Shown one piece after another: positions 8,834 through 18,628 of a DNA stretch of 64,000 nucleotides. The stretch's first letter is position 1; each line of letters opens with the position of its first letter. This stretch comes from CAIKBL01 sp050247235. Its GTDB lineage: Bacteria; Pseudomonadota; Gammaproteobacteria; Ga0077536. The stretch is from the NCBI GenBank assembly GCA_050247235.1, contig JBFWUN010000014.1, forward strand, positions 23,141 to 87,140. Direction: 5' to 3'. The position numbers and the translations under genes were made by a program. The notes under the pieces are model-generated. The model was not told the origin of the DNA and did no database searches. It was given only the letters and a program-made list of their open reading frames with translations.

Positions 8834-10195
8834 GTGAAAGCTCCCAGGCGCGTCTACCAGTGCGAACAGTGCGGCGCGCAGCAGCCCAAGTGGGTGGGGC
8901 AGTGCCCCGAGTGCGCCACCTGGAATTCGCTGGTGGAATCGGTGGCCGGGCCGGCGACGCCGCCGCCACGCCACACGTCGTACAGCGGCGAAGCGCCGGT
9001 GATCGTGTCGCTGGCTGACGTGAATCCCACCGAGGCGCCGCGACTCGCGAGCGGCCTGTCCGAACTCGACCGCGTGCTCGGCGGCGGTCTCGTCGAAGGG
9101 TCGGTGGTACTGCTCGGCGGTGATCCGGGCATCGGCAAATCGACCCTGCTGCTGCAGAGCCTCGCGCTCAGCACGCACGCGGGTGGACTTAAGGCGCTCT
9201 ATGTCAGCGGCGAGGAGTCATCCGCGCAGATCGCGCTGCGTGCCGAACGACTGAAGCTGCCTACCGCCCACCTGCGACTGCTGACGGAGACCGAGATCGA
9301 ACGGGTGCTGGCGCTCGCCGCGCTGGAGAAGCCGCGCGTCATGGTGATCGATTCCATCCAGACCCTGCACACCAGCGCACTGCAGTCCGCCCCGGGCAGC
9401 GTGGCGCAGGTTCGGGAGTGTGCCGCCCAGCTCGTGCGCTTCGCCAAGTCCACGCGCACCGCCGTGTATCTCATCGGGCACGTCACGAAAGACGGCGCGC
9501 TGGCCGGCCCTCGCGTGCTCGAGCACATGGTGGACGCGGTGCTGTATTTCGAGGGGGAACTCGGGGGACGCTACCGGCTGGTCCGCGCGTTCAAGAACCG
9601 CTTCGGCGCCGTCAACGAACTCGGCGTGTTCGCGATGACCGACGCGGGTCTCAAGGAGGTCACCAATCCCTCCGCCATGCTGCTGTCGCGCCACGAGCAG
9701 CCGGTTCCCGGCAGCGTGGTGATGGTGACGCGCGAGGGTACGCGCCCGCTGCTTGTCGAGGTCCAGGCGCTGGTGGACCCGAGTGCCATCGGCAATCCCC
9801 GGCGCGTGACGGTGGGCTTCGATCACAACCGGCTGTCGATGCTTCTCGCCGTTCTGCATCGGCACGGCGGTATCGCAACCGCCGGCTGCGACGTGTTCGC
9901 GAACATCGTCGGCGGGGTGCGCCTGACCGAGACGGCGGGTGATCTCGCGATCGTGATGGCCGTGTTGTCCAGCCTGCGCGATCGTCCGTTGCCGACCGAT
10001 CTCGTGGTGTTCGGGGAAATCGGTCTCGCGGGCGAGGTACGGCCGGTGCAGGGCGGTCCCGAGCGTCTGCGCGAGGCCGCCAAGCATGGTTTCCGCCGGG
10101 CGCTCGTGCCGCGCTCGAACCTGTCGAAAGCGGTGTCGCGGGACATCGAGGTGGTGGGCATTTCCCGCCTGGCGGACGCGCTCGGCGAGATCTGA
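8834..10195 (+). CDS. radA: DNA repair protein RadA (Sms)
   Basis: A RecA-related helicase that helps process recombination intermediates. I place the start at GTG 8834, because the protein then opens with the family's zinc finger: C10-x2-C13 and C24-x2-C27. Walker A is GGDPGIGKSTLLLQ, the RadA-specific motif is KNRFGAVNELGVF, and the last third is the Lon-protease-like domain. At 453 residues it is the usual size. It follows alr after eight bases and ends the housekeeping run that begins at rnr. Confidence 0.95.
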   Translation: MKAPRRVYQCEQCGAQQPKWVGQCPECATWNSLVESVAGPATPPPRHTSYSGEAPVIVSLADVNPTEAPRLASGLSELDRVLGGGLVEGSVVLLGGDPGIGKSTLLLQSLALSTHAGGLKALYVSGEESSAQIALRAERLKLPTAHLRLLTETEIERVLALAALEKPRVMVIDSIQTLHTSALQSAPGSVAQVRECAAQLVRFAKSTRTAVYLIGHVTKDGALAGPRVLEHMVDAVLYFEGELGGRYRLVRAFKNRFGAVNELGVFAMTDAGLKEVTNPSAMLLSRHEQPVPGSVVMVTREGTRPLLVEVQALVDPSAIGNPRRVTVGFDHNRLSMLLAVLHRHGGIATAGCDVFANIVGGVRLTETAGDLAIVMAVLSSLRDRPLPTDLVVFGEIGLAGEVRPVQGGPERLREAAKHGFRRALVPRSNLSKAVSRDIEVVGISRLADALGEI

Positions 10196-10264
10196 CGGCA
10201 CGGCGCGATTCCGCGCGAGTCACGGCGCGAGGGGCGCCGACGGGTTTTGCGGCGGGAATGCGGA

Positions 10265-11566
10265 TCAGTCCGACTCGTCCTCCTGCGGACGGGCCGGAGA
10301 CGTGCGCGGTCGCAATGGAAAGATCCGCGCATTGCGTACCACCTGGCCAGAACTCTGCACGATCTCGATCGTATAGGGGCCGACCCGGAAGCTCGTGCCA
10401 GCGTCCGGGATGTCCTCCAGCTGTTCGAGAATCAGGCCGTTGAGCGTTTTCGGACCGTCCTCGGGCAACGTCCATCCGAATGCACGGTTCAGCTCGCGCA
10501 GGTTGGCGGTGCCGTCGACCAGCACGCTGCCGTCGGTCTGCGGGTGCACTTCACGGGTGTTGAACTGGGGCACTGTCGTGAACTCGCCCACCACCTGTTC
10601 GAGCACGTCGTCCAGGGTCACCAGCCCGGAAATCGCGCCGTATTCATCCACGACGAGCCCGAGCCGCTCCTTTTCGAGCTGGAAATGGATCAGTTGTGCG
10701 TGGAGATCCACCCGCAGGGGGACGAAGTACGGTTCGAGCAGCAGGCTTTCCAGCTCCTCGCGGTCGAACTCGTCACCACGCCGCAGCAGCCGCGTGAGGC
10801 TGCGCATGTGCAGGATGCCGAGCACGTTGTCCAACGTGCCCCGGTAGCAGGGCACGCGGGTATGCCGGCAGGTCATCAGCTGCTCACGCACGTCCACCCA
10901 GTCCTGGTCGAGATCGAGCGCCACGATGTCGGCGCGCGGCACCATGATGTCTTCCGCCGTCACCTTCTCGAGATCGAGAATGCCGAACAGCATGTCGCGG
11001 TGCTTCTGCGGGATCATGGCACCGGCTTCCTTGACCACCGTGCGCAACTCCTCGCGATCGAGCGAATCGACCTGCGAGCGATCGGCAGTGACACCCAACG
11101 GTTTGAGCAGTATGCGGGTCAACGTGTTGATGAGGCGGACGGCCGGTCGGAACAGCCACATCAGCGGCAGCAACGCGAGCGTCGCCGGGAAGGCGATTCG
11201 TTCGGGGTGAAGGGCGGCGATTGTCTTCGGCAGAACTTCGCCGAATATCAGGAGCATCGCTGTCAGCGCGATCGACGCGAGCCACAGCCCCTGTTCGCCG
11301 AACAGCTGCAGGGTCACCAGGGTGGCGACCTGGGCCAGCAGCACGTTCACGAAGTTGTTGCCGAGGAGCACGAATCCGATCAGCGCATCGGGTTTCTCCA
11401 GCAATCCGAGGGCGCGTCGCGCCCCACGGTGGTGACGATCGGCGAGGTGCCGCATCCGGTACCGGTTGAGCGCCATCATCGAGGTCTCGGTCGCCGAGAA
11501 GAAGGCGCTGCACAGCAGCAGCCCCACCATGCCGGCGACCAGCAGCGCCAGGGTCGTGGACGTCAT
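10265..11566 (-). CDS. CNNM/CorB-type membrane protein with CBS pair
   Basis: A 433-residue inner-membrane protein of the HlyC/CorC (CorB, YfjD) family, linked to Mg2+/Co2+ efflux or homeostasis. The N-terminal DUF21 transmembrane domain (about 1-190) contains SAFFSATETSMMALNRYR and the LGNNFVNVLLAQVATLV helix. A CBS pair follows (about 205-330; MVPRADIVALD and VVDEYGAISGLVTLDD), then the C-terminal CorC_HlyC domain (about 345-420). It lies three bases after the ypjD-like gene on the same strand, the same partner as in E. coli (ypjD-corB). Confidence 0.85.
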   Translation of the reverse strand: MTSTTLALLVAGMVGLLLCSAFFSATETSMMALNRYRMRHLADRHHRGARRALGLLEKPDALIGFVLLGNNFVNVLLAQVATLVTLQLFGEQGLWLASIALTAMLLIFGEVLPKTIAALHPERIAFPATLALLPLMWLFRPAVRLINTLTRILLKPLGVTADRSQVDSLDREELRTVVKEAGAMIPQKHRDMLFGILDLEKVTAEDIMVPRADIVALDLDQDWVDVREQLMTCRHTRVPCYRGTLDNVLGILHMRSLTRLLRRGDEFDREELESLLLEPYFVPLRVDLHAQLIHFQLEKERLGLVVDEYGAISGLVTLDDVLEQVVGEFTTVPQFNTREVHPQTDGSVLVDGTANLRELNRAFGWTLPEDGPKTLNGLILEQLEDIPDAGTSFRVGPYTIEIVQSSGQVVRNARIFPLRPRTSPARPQEDESD

Positions 11567-11569
11567 GGC

Positions 11570-12346
11570 TCAGGCCCTGTGCAGCACGATCTCGAGCACG
11601 AACTTGGTGCCGAAGAACGCGAGGGCGAGCAGGGTGAAGCCGCTCAGCACGTATTTCACGCCGTGACGACCGCGCCAGTCCCAGCGCCAGCGCCCGAAGA
11701 TCACGACGGCGAACACGCCCCACGCGAGCGCCGAGAATACAATCTTGTGGGAAAGATGCTGCGCGCGGACGTCCTCGACGAACGCGGCGCCAAGCGCCAG
11801 GCTCACTGTCAGCAGCCCGAATGCGAACGCGGTCAGCTGGTACATCACCGCCTCCATCGTGGGCAGCGGAGGCAGGAAATGCATGATGGGATGATGCTGC
11901 CGAAGCTGGCGCGTTGCCAGCATCAGCAGCAGCGCCTGGGTGGCGGCGATGGCGATCAGGCTGTAGGCCACGATCGACAGTGCGATGTGCAGGTACATGC
12001 CGAGGGGCAACGTATGCTCGCTCACCGGCGGCGACGGCAGCCACAGATCGAGGCCGAGGGCGAGCCCGGTCACCGGCAGGATGATCGCCGCGAGACTTTC
12101 GAGCGGTCGCTGTACGTTCAGTGCGAGAACGAGCGACGCGATGCACCAGCCGACGATCGACGCAGCGTTCACCACGCCAAAATTCACGCCCTGGGTGGTC
12201 ACCACCAGCGGCCAGAGTACGCTTGCATGACCGCACAGTGCGAGCACCGTGATCAGCATGCCCGCCGCGCGCCGGCCGGCGGCAAAGGCGCCAGCGGCCG
12301 CGCAGTACGCGAGCACGGAGATCGGACCGACGAGCGCTGGGTTCAT
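11570..12346 (-). CDS. YpjD-like cytochrome c assembly (CcsA-family) membrane protein
   Basis: A polytopic inner-membrane protein of 258 residues in the CcsA/HemX fold family (YpjD). About eight hydrophobic helices are visible, including HIALSIVAYSLIAIAATQALLL, and the family's histidines lie in loops near helix ends. I start it at the ATG at 12346 (MNPALVGPIS); 32 codons upstream in frame have no family character. Its role is unproven; heme handling is inferred from the family. It pairs with the CorB-type gene downstream. In E. coli the divergent neighbour is ffh; here two extra genes separate them. Confidence 0.82.
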   Translation of the reverse strand: MNPALVGPISVLAYCAAAGAFAAGRRAAGMLITVLALCGHASVLWPLVVTTQGVNFGVVNAASIVGWCIASLVLALNVQRPLESLAAIILPVTGLALGLDLWLPSPPVSEHTLPLGMYLHIALSIVAYSLIAIAATQALLLMLATRQLRQHHPIMHFLPPLPTMEAVMYQLTAFAFGLLTVSLALGAAFVEDVRAQHLSHKIVFSALAWGVFAVVIFGRWRWDWRGRHGVKYVLSGFTLLALAFFGTKFVLEIVLHRA

Positions 12347-12374
12347 GGCGCAACCGTGCGAAGAGGTGCCCGGC

Positions 12375-12380
12375 ATTGTA
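12375..12380 (-). promoter_or_regulatory. Candidate -10 box for the ypjD-corB-type operon
   Basis: TACAAT on the minus strand lies about 29 bases before the ypjD-like start. No good -35 box lies at 16-18 bases, so this rests on the -10 match and position only. Confidence 0.35.
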
Positions 12381-12464
12381 TAGGAAAGGCCGCGACAGCA
12401 AGATGATCCCGGGTATGCCGAGGCGCATCCGCGCGGCACCACCGGCCAGGAGTTGCACTCTTCG

Positions 12465-13682
12465 ATGGCACACGTGACGTTCTGCTGGGAACTCGGCGCA
12501 GGGACCGGGCATGTTGCGCGATATCGCGGGCTGATCGCCGATCTCCTCGCCGACCGGCACCGGGTGTCCTTCGTCGCACGTGACGTCGACGTTGCGCGCA
12601 GGGTGCTCGCGCCGCTCGATGTCCCGCTGCGTCCCGCGCCGCGCGCGGCGGTTCCCGCCGCGGCGCTGATCCGCGGACCGTCGACCTACGCCGGGCTCAT
12701 GTGGAATTGCGGGTTCCATGCGGCCGACGCGCTGCAGGCACGGGTGCTTGAGTGGCGCGCTGCGCTCGGCGCGCTGCGCCCCGACGTGGTCGTCGTCGAT
12801 CACGGCCCGACGGCGCTGCTCGCCGCCCGCACGCTGGGTCTGCGCGTGTTCGCGGCGGGCAGCGGGTTCGCCGTTCCGCCCCCCGCCGACCCGCTGCCGC
12901 CGTTCCGCTGGTGGGCGCCGCCGGACCCTGCCACCTGCGCGGCGGAGGAGGCGCGCGTGATGGCGCACGTCGCCGCCTGCCTGCGCTATTTTGGCGCCCC
13001 CGTGCTGCCCACGCTCGCCGCGCTCGTGAGCCCCGACACGCAGTGCCTGATGACGTTTCCCGAACTCGACCACTACCCCACGCGGTGCGGCGCCGACTAC
13101 CTGGGATGCGCCGACGGCCCGGACTATGCCGTAGCCCCCCACTGGCCGGATGGCGCGGGACCGCGCGTGTTCGCCTATCTCGACGGCACGTTGGCGCTCG
13201 ACGCCGTCGTGCGGGGACTGACCGCTGCGGGGGCGCGGGTGTGCCTGTACGGCCCGCACCTGGACGGGGCGGGGCGTGCAGCACTCACCGGTCCCGCCGT
13301 GACGGTGATGGATTCGCCGGTCGGCCTGGACCGGGACGCGGCGCCGTTCGAACTCGCGGTCACCAACGGGAACTTCAACACGGTATGTCGCCTGCTGCTG
13401 CGCGGGACGCCGCAGCTCGTCCTGAGCTATGACATCGAAAAGTACCAGGTGGGGCGCCGCGTCGAGGCACTCGGCGCCGGGTTGTGCGTCCCGCGTGCGC
13501 GGGTTGCCGACCTTCCGCGGGTCATTTCCGCACTGCTGCGCCAGCGGGAGTATCGCCGCGCGGCGGCGCACTTTGCCGCGCGGTACGCGGCGTCCACCGC
13601 GGCCGCGGAACGCCATACGCTCCGTGCGCGGCTCGGGGTGGCGGACCCCGTGCCTATGTACGGGGCGGAGGCGAGAAACTAA
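12465..13682 (+). CDS. GT-B glycosyltransferase, UDP-glycosyltransferase-like
   Basis: A predicted cytoplasmic sugar transferase of 405 residues with two Rossmann-like halves. The N-half holds a glycine-rich loop after the first strand (WELGAGTGHVARYRGL). The C-half carries the UGT/MurG-type donor region: TNGNFNTVCRLLLRGTPQLV then IEKYQVGRRVEALGAG near residues 300-345. ATG 12465 is preferred over TTG 12453, since AGGAG ends at 12452. The acceptor is unknown. It is followed 39 bases later by a sulfotransferase-like gene, so a glycosylated and sulfated small product or surface glycan is a reasonable guess. Confidence 0.7.
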   Translation: MAHVTFCWELGAGTGHVARYRGLIADLLADRHRVSFVARDVDVARRVLAPLDVPLRPAPRAAVPAAALIRGPSTYAGLMWNCGFHAADALQARVLEWRAALGALRPDVVVVDHGPTALLAARTLGLRVFAAGSGFAVPPPADPLPPFRWWAPPDPATCAAEEARVMAHVAACLRYFGAPVLPTLAALVSPDTQCLMTFPELDHYPTRCGADYLGCADGPDYAVAPHWPDGAGPRVFAYLDGTLALDAVVRGLTAAGARVCLYGPHLDGAGRAALTGPAVTVMDSPVGLDRDAAPFELAVTNGNFNTVCRLLLRGTPQLVLSYDIEKYQVGRRVEALGAGLCVPRARVADLPRVISALLRQREYRRAAAHFAARYAASTAAAERHTLRARLGVADPVPMYGAEARN

Positions 13683-13721
13683 CATTCGGTTTCCGTCCCT
13701 CGCGCGGTCCGCCAACCTTCC

Positions 13722-14813
13722 ATGGGCGTCGAAATCAAGCTGAGCGATCGCGAGCTGCCGGTCTCGCCCGTGTTCATCGATTTCCTGCATCACCTCGTCG
13801 CGAACGTGCCGTTCAGCGGCGCGGTGTGGGGCGATCAGCTTTCCGAGACGATGCAGAGCGAGGCGCGCAGGCTGCGCGAATCGGTGGCGCGCCACGCCCC
13901 GGCGGTGCTCGGCTCCGCGCTCGGACAGCGCGCGATCGCGCGCGCGTACGAGATATTCGTCGCCTTGCTGACCGGTGATGTCGCCTTGGTGAAGGACATC
14001 CAGCTGCGTTTCCACTTCGTCAACGTGATCGGGGTTCCGCGCAACGGCGGGTCGTACCTGACCAAGGAGATCTATCGCGCGCTCGGCCACCGCCCCGACG
14101 AAGTGCCCAACGTGATCGCGCACGATGGCTTTCCCGAGGCCGGCCCGTTCCGCTTCGAGCCCGGTGTCAACAGCTGGACGGCGAGCCTGCAGACGATGGC
14201 GGAGTTCCTCGCGATGGTCGAACTCTACTTCGGGCGCGAGCGGCCGCACGGGGGCAAGATCGTCGTCCCGAAGAAGCTCACCAAGGGCAGTTACGCGGGC
14301 GGTTTCTTTCACCGGGTGCTCGGCCACGCGGTGGAGAACATCCTGACGGTGCGACATCCTGTCACTTCGTGCATCTCCACCTACGAGAAATCGGGCGGGC
14401 TGCCGGAGGACGGCCGCTTCGCGGTGCGCGGGAACATCGAGGACTGGATCCGGCGTGACCTCGTCTACACGGGCTGCGCGCCCGAAGACGTCATGCGCAT
14501 GGAATATTTCGACGCCTACCTGCGCTACTGGGAGCAGTACCACTACTACGTGGCGACCACCGGGCTCAGTGCCAACCGGGACATCACGGTCATCGCGTAC
14601 GGGAAGGCGCGCATGGAAGACCTCGCGCGTTCGTTCTATTTCCGCTTCGGGCACCGCGAGCCCCAGCCGGAGCCGTTCGAGGTGTTCGGCGAGAACCGCA
14701 CCCGTCATCCGGCGTGGATGCGGCGCGCGGAGACGGCGGTGCGGCGCGTGGCCGAGGTCTGGGCGACCGTCGGCCTGCCGTTCCCGCGCGACGAAGTCAT
14801 GGAGGCGTGGTAG
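13722..14813 (+). CDS. Sulfotransferase-like P-loop protein
   Basis: A 363-residue protein of uncertain function. The central part reads like a PAPS-dependent sulfotransferase. GVPRNGGSYLTKEIYRALG (near residues 105-123) resembles the 5'-phosphosulfate loop, and LTVRHPVTSCISTYEKSGG (near 208-226) resembles the 3'-phosphate motif. About 100 residues precede the P-loop, longer than in classical enzymes, and the C-terminal part is aromatic-rich. It could instead be another P-loop transferase. With the upstream glycosyltransferase it forms a two-gene block between ypjD and ffh. Confidence 0.5.
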   Translation: MGVEIKLSDRELPVSPVFIDFLHHLVANVPFSGAVWGDQLSETMQSEARRLRESVARHAPAVLGSALGQRAIARAYEIFVALLTGDVALVKDIQLRFHFVNVIGVPRNGGSYLTKEIYRALGHRPDEVPNVIAHDGFPEAGPFRFEPGVNSWTASLQTMAEFLAMVELYFGRERPHGGKIVVPKKLTKGSYAGGFFHRVLGHAVENILTVRHPVTSCISTYEKSGGLPEDGRFAVRGNIEDWIRRDLVYTGCAPEDVMRMEYFDAYLRYWEQYHYYVATTGLSANRDITVIAYGKARMEDLARSFYFRFGHREPQPEPFEVFGENRTRHPAWMRRAETAVRRVAEVWATVGLPFPRDEVMEAW

Positions 14814-14862
14814 AACCAGGCGTCGTCGGCGCTGCGCCCCCACACAATCACGGGATCGAATG

Positions 14863-16227
14863 ATGTTTCAGAACCTGAGCGAAAGATTGAGCAAGGTCGT
14901 CCGTAACCTGCGGGGGCAGGGGCGGCTGAGCGAGGAGAATATCGACGCCACGTTGCGGGAAGTGCGGATGGCACTGCTCGAGGCGGACGTTGCACTGCCG
15001 GTGGTCAAGGCGTTCGTCGAACAGGTGCGGACCCGCGCCCTCGGCCAGGAAGTCATCGGCACCCTGACTCCCGGCCAGGCGCTCATCCGCGTGGTGCGTG
15101 ACGAACTGACCGCCATGATGGGCGAGGCGGGCGTCGGGATCAGCTTCGCGGCCGAGCCGCCGATCGTCATCCTGCTTGCGGGGTTGCAGGGGTCGGGCAA
15201 GACCACCAGCGCGGCCAAGCTCGCGAAACGGCTGCAGGAGCAGGAGCGCAGGAAGGTCGCGCTCGTGAGCTGTGATATCTACCGGCCGGCCGCGATCGAG
15301 CAGCTGCAGGTGCTCGGCCGCGAAATCGGGGTGGACTGCTACCCCAGCGAGCCGGGTGCCCAGGCGGTGGCGATCGCGCAGGCGGCACTGGCGCGGGCCC
15401 GGCGGGAATTCAAGGATGTACTGATCGTCGATACCGCCGGACGGCTGCACATCGACGAGGACATGATGCAGGAAATCCGCGCGCTGCATGCCGCGCTGTC
15501 ACCGGTGGAAACGTTGTTCGTTATCGATTCGATGATGGGCCAGGATGCGGTGCGCACGGCACAGGCATTCAACGAGGCCCTGCCGCTGACGGGCGTCATC
15601 CTCACCAAGACGGACGGTGACGCGCGGGGCGGTGCCGCACTGTCAGTGCGCCATGTCACCGGCAAACCGATCAAGTTCATCGGGGTGGGCGAGAAGACCC
15701 ACGCGCTCGAGCCCTTCCATCCGGACCGGGTGGCGTCCCGCATCCTCGGCATGGGTGACGTGCTGTCGCTGATCGAAGAGGTGGAACAGAAGGTCGATCG
15801 CGAACAGGCGGCCAAGGTCGCCGCCAAGATCAGCAAGGGCAAGGGGTTCGATCTGCAGGACTTCCGGGACCAGATCGAACAGATGAAGAAGATGGGCGGA
15901 CTGTCCGCGCTGATGGGTAAGATGCCCGGCACGACGGAACTCCCCGAACACGTGAAGAACCGCGTGAACGATCGCGAGATGGTGCGCCTTGCGGCGATCA
16001 TCGATTCGATGACTCCGCACGAACGGCAATTCCCCGCCGTCATCAAGGCATCGCGCAAGAAGCGCATCGCGGACGGCTCCGGGACCCAGGTCCAGGATGT
16101 GAATCGCCTGCTCAAGCAGTTCGATCAGATGCAGCGCGTCATGAAGAAGGTCTCCAAGAAGGGCGGGATGCAGGCGTTGATGCGCGGTCTCAAGGGGCGC
16201 ATGCCCCCCGGCATGCCGTTCCAGTAA
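14863..16227 (+). CDS. ffh: Signal recognition particle protein Ffh
   Basis: The SRP54 GTPase, which binds 4.5S RNA and signal sequences and delivers ribosomes to FtsY at the inner membrane. The N-domain (about 1-95) is followed by the G-domain with GLQGSGKTTSAAKLAKRL (from residue 107), DTAGRLHIDEDMM and TKTDGDARGG. The methionine-rich M-domain runs from about 300 to 454 and ends MRGLKGRMPPGMPFQ. Tandem ATGs occur at 14860 and 14863; the second gives the usual MFQNLSERL amino end. Confidence 0.96.
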   Translation: MFQNLSERLSKVVRNLRGQGRLSEENIDATLREVRMALLEADVALPVVKAFVEQVRTRALGQEVIGTLTPGQALIRVVRDELTAMMGEAGVGISFAAEPPIVILLAGLQGSGKTTSAAKLAKRLQEQERRKVALVSCDIYRPAAIEQLQVLGREIGVDCYPSEPGAQAVAIAQAALARARREFKDVLIVDTAGRLHIDEDMMQEIRALHAALSPVETLFVIDSMMGQDAVRTAQAFNEALPLTGVILTKTDGDARGGAALSVRHVTGKPIKFIGVGEKTHALEPFHPDRVASRILGMGDVLSLIEEVEQKVDREQAAKVAAKISKGKGFDLQDFRDQIEQMKKMGGLSALMGKMPGTTELPEHVKNRVNDREMVRLAAIIDSMTPHERQFPAVIKASRKKRIADGSGTQVQDVNRLLKQFDQMQRVMKKVSKKGGMQALMRGLKGRMPPGMPFQ

Positions 16228-16252
16228 CTCTCGACAACCACGGAAGCGCGTG

Positions 16253-18523
16253 ATGGAAGACAAGACCGACCTGGCCGCACTCGACTACCACGAGTTTCCG
16301 CGCGCCGGCAAAACCGAGATCACCCCCACCAAGCCGCTCGCGAACCAGAACGACCTGGCGCTCGCGTATTCCCCGGGAGTAGCGGCACCCTGTCTGGAGA
16401 TCGCAGCCAACCCCTCGGACGCCGCACGCTACACCAATCGTGCCAACCTGGTCGCGGTGGTGACCAACGGGACCGCCGTCCTCGGCCTCGGCAATATCGG
16501 ACCCCTGGCAGCGAAGCCCGTCATGGAGGGCAAGGCGGTGCTGTTCAAGAAGTTCGCCGGCATCGACGTGTTCGACATCGAGATCGACGAGCACGATCCG
16601 GACAAGCTCGTGGACATCATCGCGAGCCTCGCTCCGACCTTCGGCGGTATCAACCTGGAGGATATCAAGGCCCCGGAGTGCTTCTACGTCGAGCGCAAGC
16701 TGCGGGACCGGATCGGCATCCCGGTGTTTCACGACGACCAGCACGGGACCGCGATCATCGCGGCGGCGGCGATCCGCAACGCGCTGCGGCTGGTAGGCAA
16801 GCGAATCGAAACGGTGAACCTCGTGTGTTCCGGCGCCGGGGCGGCGGCAATCGCGTGCCTCAAGCTGCTCGAATCGCTCGGCCTGCCGCGCGCCCACATC
16901 ACCGTGGTCGACAAGGCCGGCGTCATTTACGCGGGGCGCGGCGAACAGATGGACGATCACAAGGTCCAGTACGCACGCGACACGTCGGCGCGTACGCTGG
17001 CCGACGCCGTGCGCGGTGCCGACATCTTCCTCGGGCTGTCCGGCCCGCGCGTGCTGACCGGCGCGATGGTGGCGACGATGGCCGCGAAGCCCATCATCCT
17101 CGCGCTCGCCAACCCGACCCCCGAGATCATGCCGGAAGAAGTGCATGCGGTGCGCGACGACGCGATCGTTGCGACGGGTCGCTCGGACTACCCGAACCAG
17201 GTCAACAACGTGCTGTGCTTCCCGTACATCTTTCGCGGCGCACTGGACGTGGGTGCAACCACCATCACCGAGCAGATGAAGCTCGCGTGCGTGGAGGCGC
17301 TGGCGGAGCTCACGATGCAGGAGGCGTCCGAAGTGGTGCTCGCCGCGTACGGCGGGGAACAGCTCAATTTCGGCCGTGACTACCTGATCCCGAAACCGTT
17401 CGATCCGCGGCTCATCACCACCTTGGCGCCGGCGGTCGCCAAGGCCGCAATCGAGAGCGGCGTCGCGACGCGACCGATCGCCGACATTGCTGCGTACCGC
17501 GATCAGCTCGCCAAGTTCGTGTTCCAGTCCGTGCTGCTGATGAAGCCGATGTTCGAGCGCGCGAAGCAGGATCCGAAGCGGCTGGTCTACGCGGAGGGGG
17601 AGGAGCCAACGGTGCTGCGCGCCGTTCAGACCGTGGTGGACGAGCGGCTCGCCAGGCCCGTGCTCATCGGCCGGCCGGCGGTCATCGAACAGCGCATCGC
17701 GCACTTCGGCCTGCGGCTGAAGCCGGGCGACGACTTCGATATCGTGAACCCCGAGTCCGATCACCGGTTCCGGGAGTACTGGACCGCGTACCATGAACTC
17801 ATGCAGCGGCGCGGCGTGACACCGGCGGATGCGCGCCGCGTGCTCCGCACCAATCCCACGGTGATCGGCGCGATGCTGCTGCGGCGCCGCGAGGGCGATG
17901 CGCTGATCTGCGGCCTGAATGGCGCTTACCAGGAACACCTCGCGCACCTGGTGGAGGTGCTCGGCGTGCTCGACGGCACGGCGCTGGCCGCGCTCAACGT
18001 GCTCGTGCTGCGCAAGGGCACGTTCGTGATCGGTGATACGCACGTGCACCCGGACCCGGACGCCGCGACAGTCGCCGACATCGCACTGGCGGCGGCCGAT
18101 CGCGCGCGCCGATTTGGCATGACACCGAACGTCGCACTTCTTTCACACTCCAATTTCGGCAGCAGCCACGAATCCTCGGGCCCGAAGATGCGCGAAGCGC
18201 TGGCGCGTGTGCGCGCTGCTGCGCCGGATCTCGCGATCGATGGCGAAATGCAGGCCGACGCCGCGCTGCTTGCCGCCGTGCGTCGGAATGCTGTCAGCAA
18301 TTCGCCGCTGACCGAGGCCGCGAACGTGCTGGTCATGCCGACGCTCGACGCTGCGAACATCGCGATGCACCTGCTGACAGTACTCGGCGAGGGCGTGACG
18401 GTGGGGCCAATCCTGAGCGGCCTGCGCCACGCAGCCCATATCCTGCCACCGTCGTCATCGGTGCGCAGGGTGGTGAACATGAGCGCCCTGGCGGCCGTGG
18501 ACGCGCAGCTGCACACGGGTTGA
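16253..18523 (+). CDS. maeB: NADP-dependent malic enzyme with C-terminal phosphotransacetylase-like domain
   Basis: Decarboxylates malate to pyruvate with NADP+. The 756-residue protein has the hybrid MaeB layout: a malic enzyme part (about 1-420) with SPGVAAPCLEIA, the KKFAGIDVFDIEI region and the VFHDDQHGTAI active-site block, then an NAD(P)-binding part with CSGAGAAAIACL. A phosphate-acetyltransferase-like part covers about 430-756 and in MaeB proteins is usually regulatory. GGAAG (16242-16246) is six bases before ATG 16253; the adjacent GTG at 16250 is the alternative. It may supply pyruvate and NADPH next to the sdh-encoded TCA step. Confidence 0.93.
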   Translation: MEDKTDLAALDYHEFPRAGKTEITPTKPLANQNDLALAYSPGVAAPCLEIAANPSDAARYTNRANLVAVVTNGTAVLGLGNIGPLAAKPVMEGKAVLFKKFAGIDVFDIEIDEHDPDKLVDIIASLAPTFGGINLEDIKAPECFYVERKLRDRIGIPVFHDDQHGTAIIAAAAIRNALRLVGKRIETVNLVCSGAGAAAIACLKLLESLGLPRAHITVVDKAGVIYAGRGEQMDDHKVQYARDTSARTLADAVRGADIFLGLSGPRVLTGAMVATMAAKPIILALANPTPEIMPEEVHAVRDDAIVATGRSDYPNQVNNVLCFPYIFRGALDVGATTITEQMKLACVEALAELTMQEASEVVLAAYGGEQLNFGRDYLIPKPFDPRLITTLAPAVAKAAIESGVATRPIADIAAYRDQLAKFVFQSVLLMKPMFERAKQDPKRLVYAEGEEPTVLRAVQTVVDERLARPVLIGRPAVIEQRIAHFGLRLKPGDDFDIVNPESDHRFREYWTAYHELMQRRGVTPADARRVLRTNPTVIGAMLLRRREGDALICGLNGAYQEHLAHLVEVLGVLDGTALAALNVLVLRKGTFVIGDTHVHPDPDAATVADIALAAADRARRFGMTPNVALLSHSNFGSSHESSGPKMREALARVRAAAPDLAIDGEMQADAALLAAVRRNAVSNSPLTEAANVLVMPTLDAANIAMHLLTVLGEGVTVGPILSGLRHAAHILPPSSSVRRVVNMSALAAVDAQLHTG

Positions 18524-18628
18524 CATTGACTGTGCCTGCCCCGAGGCGCGAATTTTCATCCATCGACCGCCGGAACAGATCACCGCACAAACGGTTCTCC
18601 TGAGAATGCCGATGGAGGTCGCAGCGCC

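Noticed and set aside
10247..12406. A 719-codon open frame antisense to the corB-like and ypjD-like genes
   Set aside because: His/Gln/Arg-rich shadow of two clear membrane-protein genes.
10884..14843. A 1319-codon open frame on the minus strand
   Set aside because: It runs across the corB-like, ypjD-like, glycosyltransferase and sulfotransferase-like genes in another frame, is dominated by Arg, His, Ala and Gly, and has no domain. It is a by-product of high GC content.
14863..16227. Longer ffh protein starting at 14455
   Set aside because: The extra part is the shadow of the sulfotransferase-like gene in another frame; the conserved Ffh amino end begins at 14863.
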